64,000 bases of DNA, taken from positions 132,919,147 to 132,983,146 of the forward strand of contig JAVHZZ010000005.1 of NCBI GenBank assembly GCA_036250195.1, written 5' to 3'. Of this stretch, positions 43,357 to 55,137 are shown piece after piece. Origin of the DNA: Mixophyes australis. Its lineage: Eukaryota; Chordata; Amphibia; Anura; Limnodynastidae. The translations under genes and the position numbers were made by a program. Below the pieces are notes generated by a model. The model did not search any database and was not told the origin of the DNA. It worked only from the letters and a program-made list of their open reading frames with translations. How positions within the stretch are numbered: the stretch's first letter is position 1; each line of letters begins with the position of its first letter.

Positions 43357-43845
43357 TGTGAAAGTCAAATAATTGGATAAAGTCGACTAAATTGATTAAT
43401 ATTGATTTACTGTGCGATTGCGATCAGTACACCATGTGTAATGATGCAATTGCACAGATTAATAACACACACACACATTTTCTAATAGTTCCAATTCACA
43501 CTCGATCATTTAATAAATGAATTAAAAGTTATTTATACAGATAATATTAAAGTAAAGGTATTTATGGTACAGGTCCTCTAAAATGTAAAGAGTTTGGTCT
43601 AATATTAAAGCTTATTTCACCAGCATTAACCCGGTTTTGAGAGAGTAGCGATTTCATCTAGCGATTGTAAATTGTGAGCAATATGAGATTTATACACAAA
43701 AGCACTCTTCTTATGGGTCAGTTTAAACTGGCTCTTCCTCAGGAAGACACATAGGTAACAGTTGGATTGAGCAGCCCCTTCCTTTTGGAGAAGATCCAAT
43801 GAACTGACCTATGACCAGCTGTTAACCCTGGACCATGGAAGACCT
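43357..43845 (+). repeat. ERV-2 3' LTR, interrupted at 43845
   Basis: TGTGAAAGTCAAATAATTGG aligns with the ERV-3 LTR start. The internal TTCACACTCGATCATTTAAT and GACCTATGACCAGCTGTTAACC correspond to ERV-3 U3 at lower similarity. The rest of the LTR should lie after ERV-3 (62616 onward), but I could not confirm a match there. Confidence 0.65.
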
Positions 43846-46008
43846 TGTCGAAGTCATATAATTGGATGAACGAAAGTATATTGGTTAATATTGTTTTATT
43901 GGTCGATTGCACTCAGTGGCATACTGCGATCGCTTGGTAAAATACGCACGCACACACTCGCATTACAACATTTAGTTATTTATATAGTTCATATTCATAT
44001 TGAATCCATTCTACAGTGATTTATGAGCAGATAGTATTTAGTTTATTATTAGTTTATATATTATGATTATATGTACACCTCAGTGTTATTTAAGGTTCAG
44101 GTTATAGGAAATGTGTCATGTCTGATATACTAATCCCCTATTCATCAGCAGCTGTCCGGTGCATTCAGCGAAGAGATCGCACATTGCATACTCTAGTTAT
44201 TGATGTTAGGGAATAAACCTTTAATATGATGCTGACTCTAAAATGCTAATAGACTAGTTGTAACTGGAGACTTGGCGGGAAGAAAGGAGCACATCCCCTG
44301 GAGAGATGACCCCCACCTTTGGATTCTTTAGATTGAACTAGCCTATGACCTGTTTACCCTGGACCCACCTGAAATCTGGACCTATAGAAACAAGCCACGT
44401 CATCTGCATTGTTCTCTCTGTAACACTGAATGTATATATAATCTTAGCTGCGCTCCAAGTAGCTTCAGTCTTCTCTGACCACGGTATTCAAGGGTGAACT
44501 ACTGTCCACTGGTACCCGAGGAAGCGCAGGGAATCGCATGCAACCGCAGCGGTATGTATGTATCTTTTGGTATTGGCTGTACTGTACTGTATTATATTAT
44601 AATGATGTTGTCACGGGCACTAGGAGTCTTGCCCAGGAATTCACCAGATGACTGGGCTTACCAGAGTAGTGAAGTTAACACAACGGTCCTCTGGTAGCAG
44701 GGTGACTAGCGGAACATATATCAACTCAGATGGAGAGAGAATGCCAATAAAGAATAGGAAAGTCAGTGACTTGCAGCAATCTTGGTCAGTGAATCAGCGA
44801 CTAGCTGATAATGTGGAAAGGCAGATTTGAACACGGAGATCAGGATGGACGTGAGCAGATGCGGGGAGATAGTAGGGAAGTCAGTGGTCTGCGTACAGCA
44901 AGTTGTACCACTGCTATGGTGAGAAGACTTGTCCAGGTGCAAGTAGGAAGCGGGGAAGTCAGTGGTCTGCATACAGCAAGTTGTACCACTGCTTAATAGG
45001 TGAGGATGTGTACAGGTGTCGATGAGTGGAGGCATACAAAGGATAATAGGATGCAGACACTGAGAGCACAGAGGAACTTGATCCCAATAGATATGCAGCA
45101 TATCCAGCAAAGTCTATAACGGTATGTGGCGCTGCTTGGTAGAGACTTGCTCAGCACAGATATGCAGGCCAATAAAGGATAGTCAATCACAATTATGCAT
45201 ATAACGACTGAGTAGTACAGTTAATTCCAAACAGATATGCAGCGTAACAATAACAGTCTATAGCGGGTATGGACACCGCTGCTGAGAGTGGGAACTTGTC
45301 CTAGCGGATATGCAGAGTAAACGTAGAAAGTCAATAACAGATAGGCATACCGCTATTCAGTAGTACAGTCTGTCCACAGGAAGATGCAGGGACTGCAGAG
45401 ACGCTGAACGGCAGAGACGAGTGTAGGAACCACAGGTGAGTAGATCCGGTAATCAGAGTCCAGCTGAGGACACAGGCAGGAAACAGGAGACTGTAGCAGG
45501 TATGGAAACCAGAGATTAGTAGCACAGGGAATCCACAGGAACTGAAGACACTAGTAGTACACAGGAGACTGTAGCGGGTATGGAGACCAGCGATGAGTAG
45601 AACAGGAATCAGCAGGAAACTGAAGACACTAGTAGAACACAGGAGACACCTTCAGAGACTCACAGGGAATGAGACTCAAGATCAGGCAATGAGGTAATGA
45701 GCACAGGTGCCTTAAATAGGGAGAGTTGCCTGATCAACCAATTAGATTAAAAGCAACAGTCACAAGAGTTCTTGGGTGCTGCGCATGCACAGTCCATCAG
45801 GATGGCGGACGGCCGTGGTTTAGGACAGGTGCCGGCAGGAAGGCTAGGGAGCCACGCACCAGCGTAGAGACACTCACGGCCCGGTGAGTGACAGATGTAT
45901 TGAACTATTAACTTTTTACATCTGCTAAAATAAATCACTTTGTGCGTTAGAAACACAATACAATCGCTTGGGCAATGCTTATTTGAAAATGATAAAATTA
46001 CTTTGATA
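43846..46008 (+). repeat. ERV-3 5' LTR, interrupted by a solo LTR
   Basis: TGTCGAAGTCATATAATTGG at the start. U3 carries TAACCTGGA-like blocks. The TATA position reads CTATAGAAA here, against CTATAAAAG in the 3' LTR. AATAAATCAC is the polyadenylation region near 45930. The insertion 44604-45898 splits it. Confidence 0.85.
44604..45898 (-). mobile_element. Antisense Ty3/gypsy solo LTR with GATGT target duplication
   Basis: LTR 44609-45893 (1285 bp): TGTCACGGGCACTAGGAG at the left is the complement of the Gypsy-2 LTR end (CTCCTAGTGCCCGTGACA), and CCGGTGAGTGACA is at the right. Flanks are GATGT (44604-44608 and 45894-45898). No internal region remains, so it arose by LTR-LTR recombination. It shares hairpin modules with Gypsy-2 at 44882-44913 and 44960-44991 (complement strand) but is clearly diverged. 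Confidence 0.9.
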
Positions 46009-46010
46009 AT

Positions 46011-46029
46011 TTGGGGGCTCTGAGTTTGG
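46011..46029 (+). promoter_or_regulatory. Possible ERV-3 primer-binding site
   Basis: TTGGGGGCTCTGAGTTTGG directly after the 5' LTR. TGGGGGCTC matches the start of the tRNA-Pro-type site used by many gammaretroviruses; the remainder does not match, probably through decay. Confidence 0.45.
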
Positions 46030-46615
46030 AGGTTACGTTATCGGCAGGTATGCAACGCTTACAGTTTTCGGTTCCTCAACAAAGGGTGGATTGACGGACG
46101 CATCTCATACGGGAAAGAACGCAATGTGTTTAAGACCTGTGGTTCACTCTGTGTTGCGAAACCGAATGTCCGTTGTTGCATAATCTGAAGGAATGCTAAC
46201 TTGAATCTAGGGACAAGAAAGAAAAATGTTTATTTTTATTTTCGTTTTAAAGGGTATTGCATTGCATAGGGTATGTGTACTTCCTGCCTTGCGTATGTGT
46301 ACTTCCGGTAATATTGCCATGTGGTTAAACAATCGTTTTGATAGTTGTTATACATGCACAGTATAATCACTTGTTAAAACCTCTGGAACATTATTATTAT
46401 TGTTGGAAAGTTTAATTTTCTGCGCAGAAAAGGTGTATGTCGTGTGATTTGGTGACTTTAAATACACTAAGGTTTGATCTATTGTTGAATAGAGTGTCAG
46501 TTGCTGTCTGACGAGGCAGGTGCCCAACTGGTGTACGGTATACAAGGCAGGTATACCGGTGGCGGAAACAAAGCAAGTTTTCGCGACATGGACCCAAGAG
46601 TAATCGCATCGTTTA

Positions 46616-48315
46616 ATGATAACCAGGGCTGCCAAGAGGAATTCAGGGCCTGGGTACAACAAATTCATGGGGCCCCCCTCATAGTCAAGTAAGCCCCAAA
46701 AAAAATTTGCGCCGCCTTATGCCGGTGGAAAAAAAAATCAGGGGTGTGGTCATACATTCAGGGGCGTGGCAATGCGTCGTTGGGGCGTGGCTAGCCTAAC
46801 AATGGTGCAAATTTTTTGGGGTGTGTGGTCATTCATTTGGGGCGTGGCAATGCGCCGTTGGGGCATGGCTAGCACATCAAAATCACTAGGTCCTGAATTC
46901 ACCAGAACGTCACATATGTCCCAGCACTCCTGACTTTTAAGACATCTACCACCACAGTGTAGTATACAAAGAATGCAGTGTGTACACAAAGAGTTCAGTC
47001 TTGGCCTGCACCTTACATTGGGCACGACACTCACCAAAAATTCCCATTGTCCCTACTAGAATCACAACATCTCTCTCCTACCTGTTCTTCTCCATTTCAC
47101 CACCTGTAGCTGCTGGTTTCTTTAGTTGTGGCTTTGTCTGCATCCTGGAATGTCGAAGGACCTATTTGGGGGAAAAAAAAGCTACATTTAGAAAATTACA
47201 GCCAGACGCAGCGTTAAATCAATAGCACCCACGATTAATAATTAGGCCTTCCTCCAGCCCCAACATTAAAATAATAGTATTCACATTTATTAAATAAACC
47301 TATTTCCCTTCCTGCAAACAGCCTAGCAATACCTATTTCCCGCAACCATCACTGCCATTAATAAATTCATAGTCACATTTAATAAATAGACCTCATTCTC
47401 CCTAAACTCACCCCCATATTCAATAGCCCCCAAACCACCCCATCTTAAATTAATAGTCCCCATTATTAAATGTGCCTCTCCCCTTTTTTTTTTTAACTCT
47501 GTGCTTCTCTCCCCTTTTTTATTTATTCTGTTTCTCTCCCCTTTTTATTTTAACTCTGTGCTTCTCTCCCTTTTTATTTATTCTCTTTCTCTCCCCCTTT
47601 TTAACTATTCTGTTTCTCTCCCCTTTTTTATTTATTGTTTCTCTCCTTTTTTATTTATTGTTTCTCTCCTTTTTTATTTGTTGTTTCTCTCCCCTTTTTT
47701 ATTTATTGTTTCCCCTCTTTTTTTATTTATTGTTTCTCTCCTTTTTTATTTATTGTGTCTCTCCCCTTTTTTATTTATTGTTTCTCTGCCCTTTTTTATT
47801 TATTGTTTCTCTCTACTTTTTTATTTATTCCTCAGCCTCTCTCCCCTGTTGTTTTACTCCCCCTTCTTTATAGCACTGTCCCTTTCCACCCCTTGCCTCT
47901 CCGTTTCTTTACTTACCTCCTGTCAGCTTCTTTCTTCTTCTCTTCTGTCTTCTCTTCTTTCTTCTAGCTGTGTCTTGTCCGGCGCTCCTCACTGACTGAC
48001 GGGCGTGACTTGATGACGTCACACCCGACAGTCAGTGTGAATGGAGAAGAGGAGAGGAGGGACGCGGCGCCGTGCTCACGTGAGTATTTTTTTTTTCTTG
48101 TTTTGTTTTATTGTTCCAGTTCCCCCCACCAACAAACTGACCCGACCCCCCCCCCCCCCTGCCCGCCACGGAGAAAAAAAAAATACATAAAAAAAAAGCA
48201 AGATAAAAAAAATAAAAAAATTAAAATTACAAATTAGAACCGAGGGCCCACTGGCAAGCCGGGCCCGGGTAAAATGTACTCGCTCCCCCCCCCTCTTGAC
48301 GGCCCTGATGATAAC
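46616..48315. mobile_element. hAT-type non-autonomous element, 1.68 kb
   Basis: The element 46624-48307 is flanked by ATGATAAC (46616-46623 and 48308-48315). Ends are CAGGGCTGCCAAGAGG and the complement of CAGGGCCGTCAAGAGG (14 of 16 match). It contains two GGGGCGTGGCAATGCG repeats (46761 and 46839), a pyrimidine array (47480-47830) and a 20-bp imperfect inverted repeat at about 47988-48034 (CACTGACTGACGGGCG and its partner). No transposase ORF. It resembles the 23767-24168 MITE only at the terminal CAGGGC. Confidence 0.85.
47480..47835 (+). repeat. Pyrimidine-rich tandem array (CTCTCC + T6 + ATTTATT)
   Basis: About 12 units of 22-30 bp with core CTCCCCTTTTTTATTTATTG. All three plus frames are largely open and give Phe/Leu/Ser-rich products, which I regard as artefacts. 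Confidence 0.85.
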
Positions 48316-48599
48316 TAGTATCTTTAAGCATTGCGATCGGACCGCGCGGCAAGGAAAGCCGTGATTGCGACTTGGGAGCACGGGGAGGAATTCTGTTGGC
48401 AAGGCTGGTAATTGACTTTACCGGATGCTGCCATTTGTAATAAACTCAGCAGATTTTGTTGGAGAGTCAGGGGTAATCGAGGAGCTGATAACCCTTTAGT
48501 CCGCATTGATATTTCTGTATTAGGGGTCTTTGTCTAAGACGAGAGGAAGCGAGTGGACGCGGCTTGTAGCAAATAAGTCCACGGGCCAGTAAAATATCT

Positions 48600-50256
48600 T
48601 TTTAGCGGTAGATTGCGGGTGGCAGAGTGTTGAAAGTAGAGGCAGCATATTGTGATCTTTCTGGAACCCTATTGTTCAACAGGGGTGCTAAGCAGATGCT
48701 AGAGATGGCCAATGTACTGCCTAAGGAAGGCCTTATTGATTCAGCAAGATTTCTCATGTGTAAGAAATATGGTGCATATGCAACGTCGTATTGTGACACG
48801 TGGTTCAAGATGACCGAGGATTGTGGTAGGCCTTTCCCAACAATAGGGAGTTTTAATGCAGAGGTACTAAATAATGTAAAAGAAAAGGTATGGTTGATTA
48901 GATCAACAGAAGTGAGAACTAGACATGATGATTGTTTGAAGTTGTGGCAAATAGAAGGCAACACGTGGCAGAGCAGCGAATGCACAGCGGAAGTAAGTGT
49001 GGCGAAAAGCGCACGCACAGCAGAAATAAGCGTACCGGAAATGAGCGTTACGGATGTGTGCTTTGCAAAGCGTGGAGAACTGAGCGCAAGCAAGCCCCCA
49101 ACAAATTCTGTCGGGCGGAAAGTACAGCCAATACCAAAAATGTAAACACTGTAACTAGTAACTTGTATGTTGTTTTAAGTAATGTTAAAAGCAATGTTTC
49201 AGGACAAAGAGAAGGAACAATCCCACCAGCAGGGGCAGCGGCTGAAATTGGTGAGAATAATGTAAAGATTAACGAAGGGGGAAACATTCATTGTACTGCA
49301 ACAGCAATTCCAGCAACTAGTTCAGAACATAGTGATTTGGTAGACTTACATCCTGTCTGCACAACAGCAGTTCCCAATGGGAAAGCGGACAGAGATGGTG
49401 TAGTTCCCATGAAACATGTAGTAACGCATTTTCCATGGACTAGGTCTGAACTGTTTACAATTATGTCTGATTTCCCTGATCCTAGAAAATATTTGGCCAA
49501 GTGTCAGAAATTTATTAGACATTTAGGTAATGCACATGAGCCTACTAATAAAGATTGGCGAGTGGTATTTAGAGCCTGTCTTCCTCTCGATACTGACATA
49601 CAAAAGTTCATTAAGGATTGTATGTTGGAGGAGGATAAATCCTTAACCGATGATGATAATCAGGACAATATTAGATGTATAATCACACAGTTGGCCATAT
49701 ATTTTCCAGTGATAGTGGAATGGAAAAAGATTTTCACCATCAAACAAAAGGTAGTGAGATTACAACTGACTATTTCATCAGGGCTCTAGCAGCCATGACT
49801 AAGTACACAGGGATACCAGATATAAGGGAGAATCCACATCATAGGGAGGTAGCTGTTGCAGTACTAATGGACGGTCTCCGGGAGGATCTAAGGACCTGGA
49901 TACAAACCTCTTTTCCTAATTGGAAAGGTCTCATGGTAAATGAAATCAGAGAGCATGCTGTAGAATATGATGAAAATATATGTAAGAAGGAAAAAGCGCA
50001 GAGTGATAGGTTAATGATGGTGGGTATCCAGGCGTTAGGAAAATTACATTCACAACCTCAGAAGTATAAAAACCTCTATAAGGAACAGAAACAACATGAG
50101 TTGAGGAAGTGTTTTAGATGCCATAAAACAGGACATCAAGCAAGGGGCTGTACAATGACAAGAGCAGAAACAAATAGACTTGGGCCACCTAAGGGGGAAT
50201 TACATAGACACCCACAGAGGTTTACCAACAGGCATCTGCACACCACACAACAGTAA
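48600..50256 (+). pseudogene. ERV-3 gag (matrix to nucleocapsid), three frames
   Basis: Frames 48627-49145, 49146-49789 and 49790-50256 must be combined, so at least two frameshifts exist. A matrix-like N-terminus is followed by a variable Ser/Thr/Asn-rich part, then capsid ('FPWTRSELFTIMSDFPDPRKY' region, 49430-49500) and its C-terminal part (49730-49960). Nucleocapsid carries one intact zinc knuckle, 'CFRCHKTGHQARGC' (C-x2-C-x4-H-x4-C, about 50107-50150), as in gammaretroviruses. Gag would form the particle and bind genomic RNA. Confidence 0.8.
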
Positions 50257-51790
50257 GTGTTTTGAGGGAGAACTATAGTCAACTAAAAAAAAGTCAGGTT
50301 ATATATGTAGTCCTACAACCAGGCAAGGTAAAGGTTAAAACCGTGGTAAGTATTAACGTGCAAGTTTAGAGAGAAAAAAACAACTGATTTAAAAAGTAAT
50401 CTTTGTTGATTTTGCTTGTTTGTTTTATGTTGTCACATGCTTGCTTTTCTGATCGCTGGCCGATGGTAAAGAATGGAAATGTTTGTTTCATTTGCTGTTT
50501 TAAGATAACTATCTTGTTTTTTTCTTCTCACAGATAAGGGTACATGAAAGAAATATAGACTTAGTGCTTAAATGGGTGGGATAGAGAAATGGAAAATTAC
50601 TCTTGAAAGACTAATTAACAATGGATCATTGGAACACTCTTTGTTTTAGGCTGCAGTGACTCATGATAATTTGTTTGGCTGAGAATCATTATCCAAAAAT
50701 GAAGTATGTACCTACTTTGCTCCAAAATATCGTTTTATGTATCTCAGAAAAGTCATCAAGAGTTAATTTTTACATTTCTCTGTCATAAGTCAGGAAGTCC
50801 GTTGAAAAGGTATGTAGTTAATGTGATACCGAGTTCTTAATGAACAAATGACGGACGACACTGAATTGCACGGTTGATATAAGACCTCCTAGTCAAGTAT
50901 GGGGAGGGGTCATAGTTTAGCAAATAGCTAAAGGGATTAGTGAAATGAATACAGCCATTTTCCCATAGAGTCCATGCCAGCTGTCATTTTTGCTGTAAAA
51001 TCTCCCTTTCTGCATGTATGTTTGTTTTCAAACCCTTGTATTCAAATCTTTGTATTCCTATTATTCATTGCTTTCTTATTTCTCTTTTTTACATCTATGC
51101 TAGTATTTCTCTATCTTTTTTCCTCTCTCTCTTCTCTTGTATAGAGATACGAAAAGACATAGGGGTATATTTACTAAACTGCGGGTTTGAAAAAGTGGAA
51201 ATGTTGCCTATAGCAACCAATTAGATTCTAGCTGTCATCTTGTAAAATGCACTAAATAAATGAAAGCTAGAATCTGATTGGTTGCTATAGGCAACATCTC
51301 CACTTTTTCAAAATCGCAGTTTAGTAAATCTAGACACAGTTTCATTAATGGGGCTAAGACATATTTTTTACATAAGACAAACTCAGGGATATACACACTA
51401 GATTGACATGAGTTACAGAAACAGTTAGGGGTTTGGTGTTATGTGTATAGAAGCTGCTAATTGTAAGCAAAAAGTTTTGTTGTGGAAATACGATTCACGT
51501 TTTATAGACTGCATATCTGTTTTTGTTTTCTTTTTTTTGTTTCATGCCTCCTGTACAAAATTGTGCCTTTATATGTATGCACAAAGGGTGGTTATGAGAT
51601 CGCTAGAAGTTAGGCATACAGATATGCATCTCTGTGTAGAAGATTGGAGTAGGATTTTTGCCACAAGATATGACATAATGTGAAACCCTAGAAATGTAGA
51701 ATTTTCGTGTTTTATATTTTTCACTGTTAAACTGACATGTACTGGATACTGTTATATTTGAAGAAAGTGTTATAGAAGGAGACCTCTTTG
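50257..51790 (+). pseudogene. ERV-3 protease/RT region, decayed beyond recognition
   Basis: The first 100 bp ('YVVLQPGKVKVKTVV') resemble the linker before protease in ERV-2. After that I find no protease or RT motif. The interval is short for protease plus RT, so a large deletion or replacement is likely. Confidence 0.4.
51160..51340. mobile_element. Palindromic MITE, about 180 bp
   Basis: The left arm GGGTATATTTACTAAACTGC...CCTATAGCAACCAATTAGAT and the right arm complement (GATTGGTTGCTATAGG...GCAGTTTAGTAAATCTA) form an extended hairpin with ~70-bp arms. Non-coding. Superfamily not assigned. Confidence 0.8.
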
Positions 51791-51799
51791 CCTTTCCCA

Positions 51800-52995
51800 C
51801 TTAGTCAAGTAGCTGAATGTGAGGTACTGAGAATGGCATGTGAGTTGGTCGAGGAAAAATCGATTGATATACATTGGTCTTCAACATTTTTCTAGTCTAG
51901 GGGGCGATGTTGAGTTGAGTAAAAAATCTTTTTATAGCAATACCAGCACATGAGTAGGACACTACATAGAGGACTTTATACAGTGACACAGTTACCAACT
52001 GTAGTAGCTGCTAGTAAAATCCACACTTACACACACGACTATACATGGCTGTCACACAAGGGCGAACATAGCTGTCAAATAGACAGCAGGGTTTTACGTG
52101 ACAGCTAACAAATCTATGTTTTGTTTTGTTTTTCGTTGTATTGTTTTAGTTTTAAAATGTGAACACACACACACACATACATGCACGCATACACATATTG
52201 GTTAATATATGAAGATTTGGGTTACCTGAAGAATTTCTCCAGGTGAAACAAATCCGCGTCATCCAATTACCACCTTGCAGGATCCTCAAGTATACACTGG
52301 TGTACCGATAAAATATGTCTAGGTAAAGGTGTATTGAAATGTGTCTAATAATGTATTACTATGTCATACTCCAAGCTATTGTTATTCAATGTGATAGCCC
52401 TAGAGTTATAATAGGTGATAGGGATATTCATGTTATTGATAATAAATGTATAATGTATGAGTAGTGGTGACAAATTACATACTTTTTGATTAGCCACAAA
52501 CCAGTGTGAACATAAAGTAACGGTACTAGTTAGAACGAATTGAATAGAATGAGAGTTGGAACTTGATTGAAGTGGCTGATAGCTTTGGCCACTAGTCCTT
52601 CCCCGCTATCAAAATCGCTCCTAGGCAGTCTCTTAACCTGTTGACTTTTGAAATGTTCTTGACCCCTCTTGGAATGAGTTCGTAACTGAGAGACTAGTTT
52701 AGACCTTGAGAGGGAAGGTAAATGGTGAGACAGCAACCGAGAACATCCAAAACACTGTTTCCTGAAAAGTCACACTAACTGTCAGGATGTTGGATCGGGA
52801 GAGTAAGTTGTGGAACAGTCATTTCTTAGGCTCAGGTTATTTGACAGACAGGTACCAGGTGTAGGCTACCAGCATCACGACTTCAAGGGTAGCAGAGACA
52901 CACTGGTGCCCATTTCACCCACTGCAGAGGGGCCACCACTCAAAGAAGGGTCCAAGTGCACTCATGAATCTGTTCTGGGAGGCCTCGAATGCAGT
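51800..52995 (+). pseudogene. ERV-3 RNase H and integrase remnants
   Basis: Short blocks match ERV-2: 51820-51890 corresponds to the RNase H 'RACELAEGKS' region, 51950-52060 to its 'SQHIKGLLTAIQLP' region, 52260-52320 to the integrase core entry, and 52800-52990 to the integrase end. Stops and deletions are dense; no catalytic triad can be read. Confidence 0.55.
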
Positions 52996-53019
52996 TAGTA
53001 GCACCTGAGCCAGAGGCTA

Positions 53020-53592
53020 AGACAGTTGTCTAGCATGAAGTTGTAATTTTCCTGTTCTGTGTTTCTCTCATCACATTCTTTTTTCAGGACGGTCAATTCT
53101 TTTGATTGTTGACAGGTGACAGGTGACAGGGGCTGGTTCAGGTAATGATAATGAGGTAATGGGGATGAAGGAGAAGTTAGTAGCATAATCGGTCCAGCCA
53201 ATTACTCTATTCAATTCAGGGGTAAAGGAAAATTTGGAAACCTTGGAGCTTGGAGAAAGTGTGAGGGGTTTTTGTCTGAGTAACATTACATCCGTAAGTA
53301 CGCTGACCACATAGTTAAAAAAGAGGTACACCCAGCGATGCCAGTCCAGTAATATTTGGACTTGAGCAGGCATCCTTGAGAATGATTATCATTCTTGGGT
53401 GGGTAAGGTTTTAGACCAAACATAGTGCTGGGCCTGCTCTCACGTGCCTCAGTGATATATATATATATCAAGTAGGATTAGTTCTCTTTCCACTAAATAT
53501 TCTTGAGATACCCAAATTATGGGTGGGAGGTCACTAGGGGAAAAGTACAACACCTAGGTCCCTTAGTCTGGAGTCTCCCAATAGTTTGCAAG
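53020..53592 (+). pseudogene. ERV-3 env, left part
   Basis: Aligns in order with ERV-2 41610-42075: CAGGACGGTCAATTCTT, GAGACAGTGTGAGGG-like, and CTGCTCTCACGTGCCTCAG encoding the 'CSHV' region. A small (AT)n sits at 53459-53470. It is cut by Gypsy-2 at 53593-53597. Confidence 0.65.
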
Positions 53593-53741
53593 CCGATTGT
53601 CACTCACCAGCCTGTGAGTGCTTCTTCCCGTGTATTTAGGAACCGTGGCCGTCCACCATCCTGAGGGTCTGCGCATGCGCAGCCCTTTCAAACCTTCAGT
53701 ACCTGTCCCTTTAGTTAATTGGCTGATCAGGCAACACTCCC

Positions 53742-53749
53742 TATTTAAA
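53742..53749 (+). promoter_or_regulatory. Candidate TATA box of Gypsy-2
   Basis: TATTTAAA, conserved in the right LTR at 59628-59635. It implies transcription starting near 53775 and an RNA leader of about 1.6 kb before gag. Confidence 0.5.
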
Positions 53750-53829
53750 GCACCTGAGTTCCATACCTCGTGGCCTGATCTTGGAGTCTCATTCCCCATG
53801 AGCCTCTGAAGGTGTTCCTGTGTTTCCTC

Positions 53830-54260
53830 GTGTATTCAGCGCTGCTGATTCCTGTGGTTTCCAGACCACTTCAACTCTCCTGTGGTTTCCAGACCACTTC
53901 AACTCTCCTGTGTTTCATCGTGACTGTTAGCTGATTCCTATCCGCTGCCTCCGTGCACTACAGTCTTCAGACCACTTCAACTCTCCTGTCTTTCATCGTG
54001 ACTGTTAGCTGATTCCTATCCGCTGCCTCCGTGCAATACAGTCTTCAGATCACTTCAACCCTCCTGTGTTTCATCATGACTGTTTAGCTGATTCCTATCC
54101 GCTACCTCCGTGCGCTACAGTCTTCAGCTCATCTCAACTCTCCTGTGTTTCCTCGAGACTGCAACAGCTGATTCCTATCCGCTGCTCACCATGCTCAACA
54201 GTTCCAGCTCAGCTCTACTCTCCCGTGTTTCATCGTGACTGCACCTGCTGACTTCTATCC
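53830..54260 (+). repeat. 80-bp tandem repeats in the Gypsy-2 LTR
   Basis: Units of CTCCTGTGTTTCATCGTGAC...TCCTATCCGCTGCCTCCGTG...AGTCTTCAGACCACTTCAAC. The right LTR (59733-60080) has one unit fewer, which accounts for most of the LTR length difference, together with a 12-bp CTGTGTACCTGC insertion on the right. Confidence 0.85.
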
Positions 54261-54878
54261 GCTACCTGCAGAGTCCTGCTGGCTGCTACTCCTCAGTTCT
54301 ACTCGTGTCTGCAGCAGCTGATCCGCTCTCCGTGCTTCTAAGTGTTCCTGCTGGTGTCTACTCGCCAGTCTGCATCGGATCTACGCCTCACTGCTTTCAT
54401 CTCGTCTAGACCATCGCTACTCTTCAGGGTTCCCCAGGAGTCCAGTTCTACATACTACTGCTTCCTGAGTATTTGTTGCTATCCCTGTTGGTGTACCTAC
54501 CTGTGCGCTGCACCTACTTGATTACCGCTTCACCCTTCAGGGACTTCGCATCCTGCCGGCCTCCAGCCGTTCAGGTATCTCTGCACTCCTGTCTGACAGC
54601 CTGCTCCTGAACCACGGTATGCATACTTCTCATTGACTGTGCTGGTGTATTGCATATCTTGCTGGACTGAGTTGTTCTCCTCTGGAGCTTACTATCCGCT
54701 GAGACTATTGCCATCATTGACTGTGTTACCTTTTGCCCGGATAGTTTCTGTGACTTTGTATTATTGCAGTGCTGTTCAGTTATTACTATATTGTGCATGT
54801 CATTGTGGATCAAGTTCAAGGTGCCCGTGTTTCCTCTGTATTGCAGTCTCTCCCCGTGCTCCTCCTCACATATATATT

Positions 54879-55137
54879 CAGTGGTACAACTTGCTAGAGG
54901 CAGACCACTGATCCCTGTTTCCTGTGTCACCTGTTCCAGTGTCCTCTCACATAGCAGTGGTACAACTTGCTAACGCAGACCACTGACTCCCCAGATACCT
55001 CCACCTGGATTCCATTCCTTCACCTAGACAACGGTACAACTTGCTAACGCAGACCGCTGACTCTCATCACCTCCTTGTTGCTGTTGGACATTCCTCCTCA
55101 CTATAGCAGTGGTACAACTTGCTACCGCAGACCACTG
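54879..55137 (+). promoter_or_regulatory. Four repeated hairpin modules in the Gypsy-2 leader
   Basis: Modules at 54879-54910, 54955-54985, 55029-55059 and 55107-55137. Each is a 7-bp stem CAGTGGT/ACCACTG around ACAACTTGCTANNGCAG, with an inner TGC/GCA pairing. Module 3 has the C-G variant stem (perfect in the right LTR, 60847-60877: CAGCGGT/ACCGCTG). They lie 230-490 nt before the gag ATG. A packaging, dimerisation or translation role is possible but unproven. Confidence 0.6.

Larger units (their letters stand above)
30117..43845 (+). mobile_element. ERV-2: 5'-truncated endogenous retrovirus hosting Gypsy-1
   Basis: Retroviral sequence starts abruptly inside gag at 30117 (no 5' LTR). It continues through gag, protease and RT to 31381, is interrupted by Gypsy-1 (31382-39334), resumes in the RT thumb at 39335 (TSD 39335-39339) and runs through RNase H, integrase, env and a 3' LTR that starts at 43357 and is cut at 43845 by ERV-3. 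All genes are degraded. It is related to ERV-1 and ERV-3, all in the same orientation. Confidence 0.85.

Noticed and set aside
47472..47995. Phe/Leu/Ser-rich ORFs resembling multi-pass membrane proteins
   Set aside because: They come from the CTCTCC/T-run array, open in all three frames; composition only.
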